Shown here piece after piece: positions 62,287-64,000 of a DNA stretch of 64,000 nucleotides (position 1 is its first letter; every line of letters begins with the position of its first letter). The DNA is taken from assembly GCF_017795745.1 (NCBI RefSeq), contig NZ_CP059067.1:4154001-4218000 (forward strand), given 5' to 3'. Both the position numbers and the translations under genes were made by a program. Below the pieces are notes generated by a model, which saw only the letters and a program-made list of their open reading frames with translations, was not told the DNA's origin and made no database searches. The stretch comes from Rhizobacter sp. AJA081-3 (GTDB lineage Bacteria > Pseudomonadota > Gammaproteobacteria > Burkholderiales > Burkholderiaceae_C).

Positions 62287-64000
62287 TCAGGCCGGCACCA
62301 CCGCCTTCGCCGCCGCACCGCGCGCCAGCACCGGGCGCAGGGCGACTCCGGTGTGGCTGGCCGCCACGCGCACCAGCGCTTCGGGCGGGCACTGCGCGAC
62401 GATGCCGCCACCGCGGTCGCCGCCTTCGGGCCCGAGGTCGATGATCCAGTCGGCCTCGGCGACCACATCGAGGTCGTGCTCGATCACCACCACGCTGTGG
62501 CCGCCATCGACCAGGCGGTGCAGCACGCGAATCAGCTTCTCCACGTCAGCCATGTGCAGGCCCACCGTCGGCTCGTCGAGCACGTACAGCGTGTGCGGCG
62601 CCTTGTTGCCGCGCCGCGTGACGTCGTCGCGCACCTTGGTCAGCTCGGTGACGAGCTTGATGCGCTGCGCCTCGCCGCCCGACAGCGTCGGCGAGGGCTG
62701 GCCGAGCGTGAGGTAGCCCAGGCCCACGTCCTTGAGCAGCTGCAGCGGGTGGCTGATCGCGGGCATCGAGGCGAAGAAATCCACCGCCTCGTCGATCTCC
62801 ATCGTCAGCACCTCGCCGATGTTCTTGCCGCGCCAGGTGACGGCCAAGGTCTCGGCGTTGAAGCGCTGGCCGTGGCAGACGTCGCAGGGCACCTTCACGT
62901 CGGGCAGGAAGCTCATCTCGATGGTGCGCAGGCCCTGGCCTTCGCAGGCCGGGCAGCGGCCGTCGCCGGTGTTGAAGGAAAAACGCGCCGGCGCGTAGCC
63001 ACGGGCCTTGGCCTCCAGCGTGTCGGCGAACAGGCGCCGGATCACGTCCCAGAAGCCGATGTAGGTGGCAGGGCAGGAGCGCGGCGTCTTGCCGATCGGC
63101 GTCTGGTCGACCTCGAGCACGCGATCGATCTGCTGCCAGCCCTCGATCGACGCGCAGCCCTGCCAGTTCGGCTTCGAGCCACGCACGTTGATGAACTGCA
63201 GGTTGGCCAGCAGCACGTCGCGCGCCAGTGTCGACTTGCCGGAGCCGCTGACGCCCGTCACCGCCACCAGCCGGCCCAGCGGCACCGGCACATCGAGGTT
63301 CTTCAGGTTGTGCAGCGCGGCACCGCGCAGCATCAGCCTGGGCTCCGTGGCCACCACCGCGCGGCGCGGCTTCAGCGGGTGCCGCATCGGGTGCGCGAGG
63401 AAGCGCCCGGTGACGGACTCGGCATTCGCCGACAGCGTCGCCGCACTGCCCTCGGCGACCAGCCGGCCGCCGCGCTTGCCGGCGCCCGGGCCGATGTCGA
63501 TGATGTGGTCGGCGCGGCGGATGGTGTCCTCGTCGTGTTCGACGACCACCAGCGTGTTGCCCTTGTCGCCGAGCTTGTGCAGCGCGTCGAGCAGGATCTG
63601 GTTGTCGCGCGGGTGCAGGCCGATGGTCGGCTCGTCGAGCACGTAGCAGACGCCCTGCAGGTTGCTGCCGAGCTGCGCCGCCAGGCGGATGCGCTGCGCC
63701 TCGCCGCCCGAGAGCGTGGGCGCTGCACGGTCGAGCGTGAGGTAGCCCAGGCCGACCTCCTCGAGGAACTCGAGGCGGCTCTGGATCTCCGTGACCACGT
63801 CGCGGGCGATGTCGGCATCGCGGCCGACCAGGCGCAGCGCCTCGATCCACCGGCGGCAGTCCGACACGCTCATGCGTGCCACCGCAGTGATCGCCTCGTT
63901 CTCGAAGGTCACGCCGCGCGAGGCGAGGTTCAACCGCGTGCCGCCGCAGTCGGGGCACGGCGCGTCGACCAGGCCGTCGACCTCGGGCTCCTCCGACGGG
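62287..64000 (-). CDS. uvrA: UvrA excinuclease subunit A, 3' part (runs off the right edge)
   Basis: UvrA recognises damaged DNA in nucleotide-excision repair. About 570 C-terminal residues are visible. They include the end of a CPDCGGTRL zinc site, the first ABC signature LSGGEAQRIRLAAQLG with DEPTIGLH, Walker A VSGSGKST, the second zinc module CPACEGQG...CDVCHG and the second LSGGEAQRIKL with DEPTVGLH. The linker TKVRDDVTRRGNKAPHTLYVLDE is longer than in E. coli UvrA and recalls the very large duplicated UvrA proteins of some proteobacteria. The 5' part is outside the window. Confidence 0.95.
   Translation of the reverse strand, partial: PSEEPEVDGLVDAPCPDCGGTRLNLASRGVTFENEAITAVARMSVSDCRRWIEALRLVGRDADIARDVVTEIQSRLEFLEEVGLGYLTLDRAAPTLSGGEAQRIRLAAQLGSNLQGVCYVLDEPTIGLHPRDNQILLDALHKLGDKGNTLVVVEHDEDTIRRADHIIDIGPGAGKRGGRLVAEGSAATLSANAESVTGRFLAHPMRHPLKPRRAVVATEPRLMLRGAALHNLKNLDVPVPLGRLVAVTGVSGSGKSTLARDVLLANLQFINVRGSKPNWQGCASIEGWQQIDRVLEVDQTPIGKTPRSCPATYIGFWDVIRRLFADTLEAKARGYAPARFSFNTGDGRCPACEGQGLRTIEMSFLPDVKVPCDVCHGQRFNAETLAVTWRGKNIGEVLTMEIDEAVDFFASMPAISHPLQLLKDVGLGYLTLGQPSPTLSGGEAQRIKLVTELTKVRDDVTRRGNKAPHTLYVLDEPTVGLHMADVEKLIRVLHRLVDGGHSVVVIEHDLDVVAEADWIIDLGPEGGDRGGGIVAQCPPEALVRVAASHTGVALRPVLARGAAAKAVVPA

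Overview
The window is high-GC, gene-dense DNA from a betaproteobacterium of the order Burkholderiales, most likely the Rubrivivax/Leptothrix/Methylibium/Piscinibacter lineage. I infer this from protein sequence character and gene order (mlaFEDACB; murA-hisGDCBHAF; ispE-tRNA-prs-rplY-pth; short HisG). No 16S gene is present to settle it. I see no prophage, insertion sequence, integron or CRISPR array. Most of the window is chromosomal core plus a few accessory modules.

Layout. 0-2.9 kb: tail of an outer-membrane/patatin-type protein, an alpha/beta hydrolase, engB, a diheme cytochrome c4 and a small conserved protein. 3.0-4.6 kb: the periplasmic methionine-sulfoxide repair pair msrPQ. 4.6-8.6 kb (minus): the complete Mla phospholipid-transport operon mlaFEDACB. 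8.7-15.9 kb: mutM, then a plus-strand run with a TPR protein, lolB, ispE, tRNA-Gln(TTG), prs, rplY, pth and a small secreted protein. 15.9-25.0 kb (minus): bolA, murA, hisG-D-C-B-H-A-F, rsmD, coaD and a ferredoxin. murA is broken by many small insertions between about 23.4 and 24.15 kb, which looks like uncorrected sequence rather than biology. 25.0-25.35 kb holds a pair of inverted, structured repeats. 25.4-32.0 kb: an ABC-2 exporter, a TetR regulator, a TPR protein, an MFS carrier, a DeoR regulator and a MATE exporter. 32.2-35.5 kb: a convergent response regulator and PAS histidine kinase. 35.5-37.6 kb: a wax-ester synthase/DGAT-like acyltransferase, an acyl-CoA-binding protein and a PHA-system protein. 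37.6-40.8 kb: a predicted aminopeptidase lipoprotein overlapping a molybdopterin oxidoreductase. 40.9-46.9 kb: three tandem branched-chain-type solute-binding proteins without permeases, followed by an M20 amidohydrolase and a DUF2817 protein. 46.9-60.0 kb: a carbohydrate region with a HAD phosphatase, pgi, tal, an AraC regulator, a polyol (mannitol/sorbitol/arabitol) dehydrogenase pair, its SmoEFGK-like ABC importer, and divergently zwf-hexR. 60.0-64.0 kb: a Wzi-like outer-membrane protein, a cytochrome c carrying a GlyGly-CTERM-like tail, and the 3' part of a uvrA.

How it fits together. The 47-60 kb block forms a coherent polyol-to-central-carbon unit. Polyols are imported by the ABC system, oxidised by the two dehydrogenases, and carried into hexose phosphate, pentose phosphate and Entner-Doudoroff metabolism by Pgi, Tal and Zwf. 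A HexR regulator lies behind zwf, and a possible operator lies at the zwf promoter. No sugar kinase is in the window. Translational coupling is widespread: at least fifteen neighbouring gene pairs share ATGA, GTGA or TGATG stop/start junctions. Nothing here is clearly a new system. The best leads are the orphan binding-protein/hydrolase cluster, the covarying hairpin pair, the cytochrome with a sorting-signal-like tail, and the acyltransferase-ACBP module.
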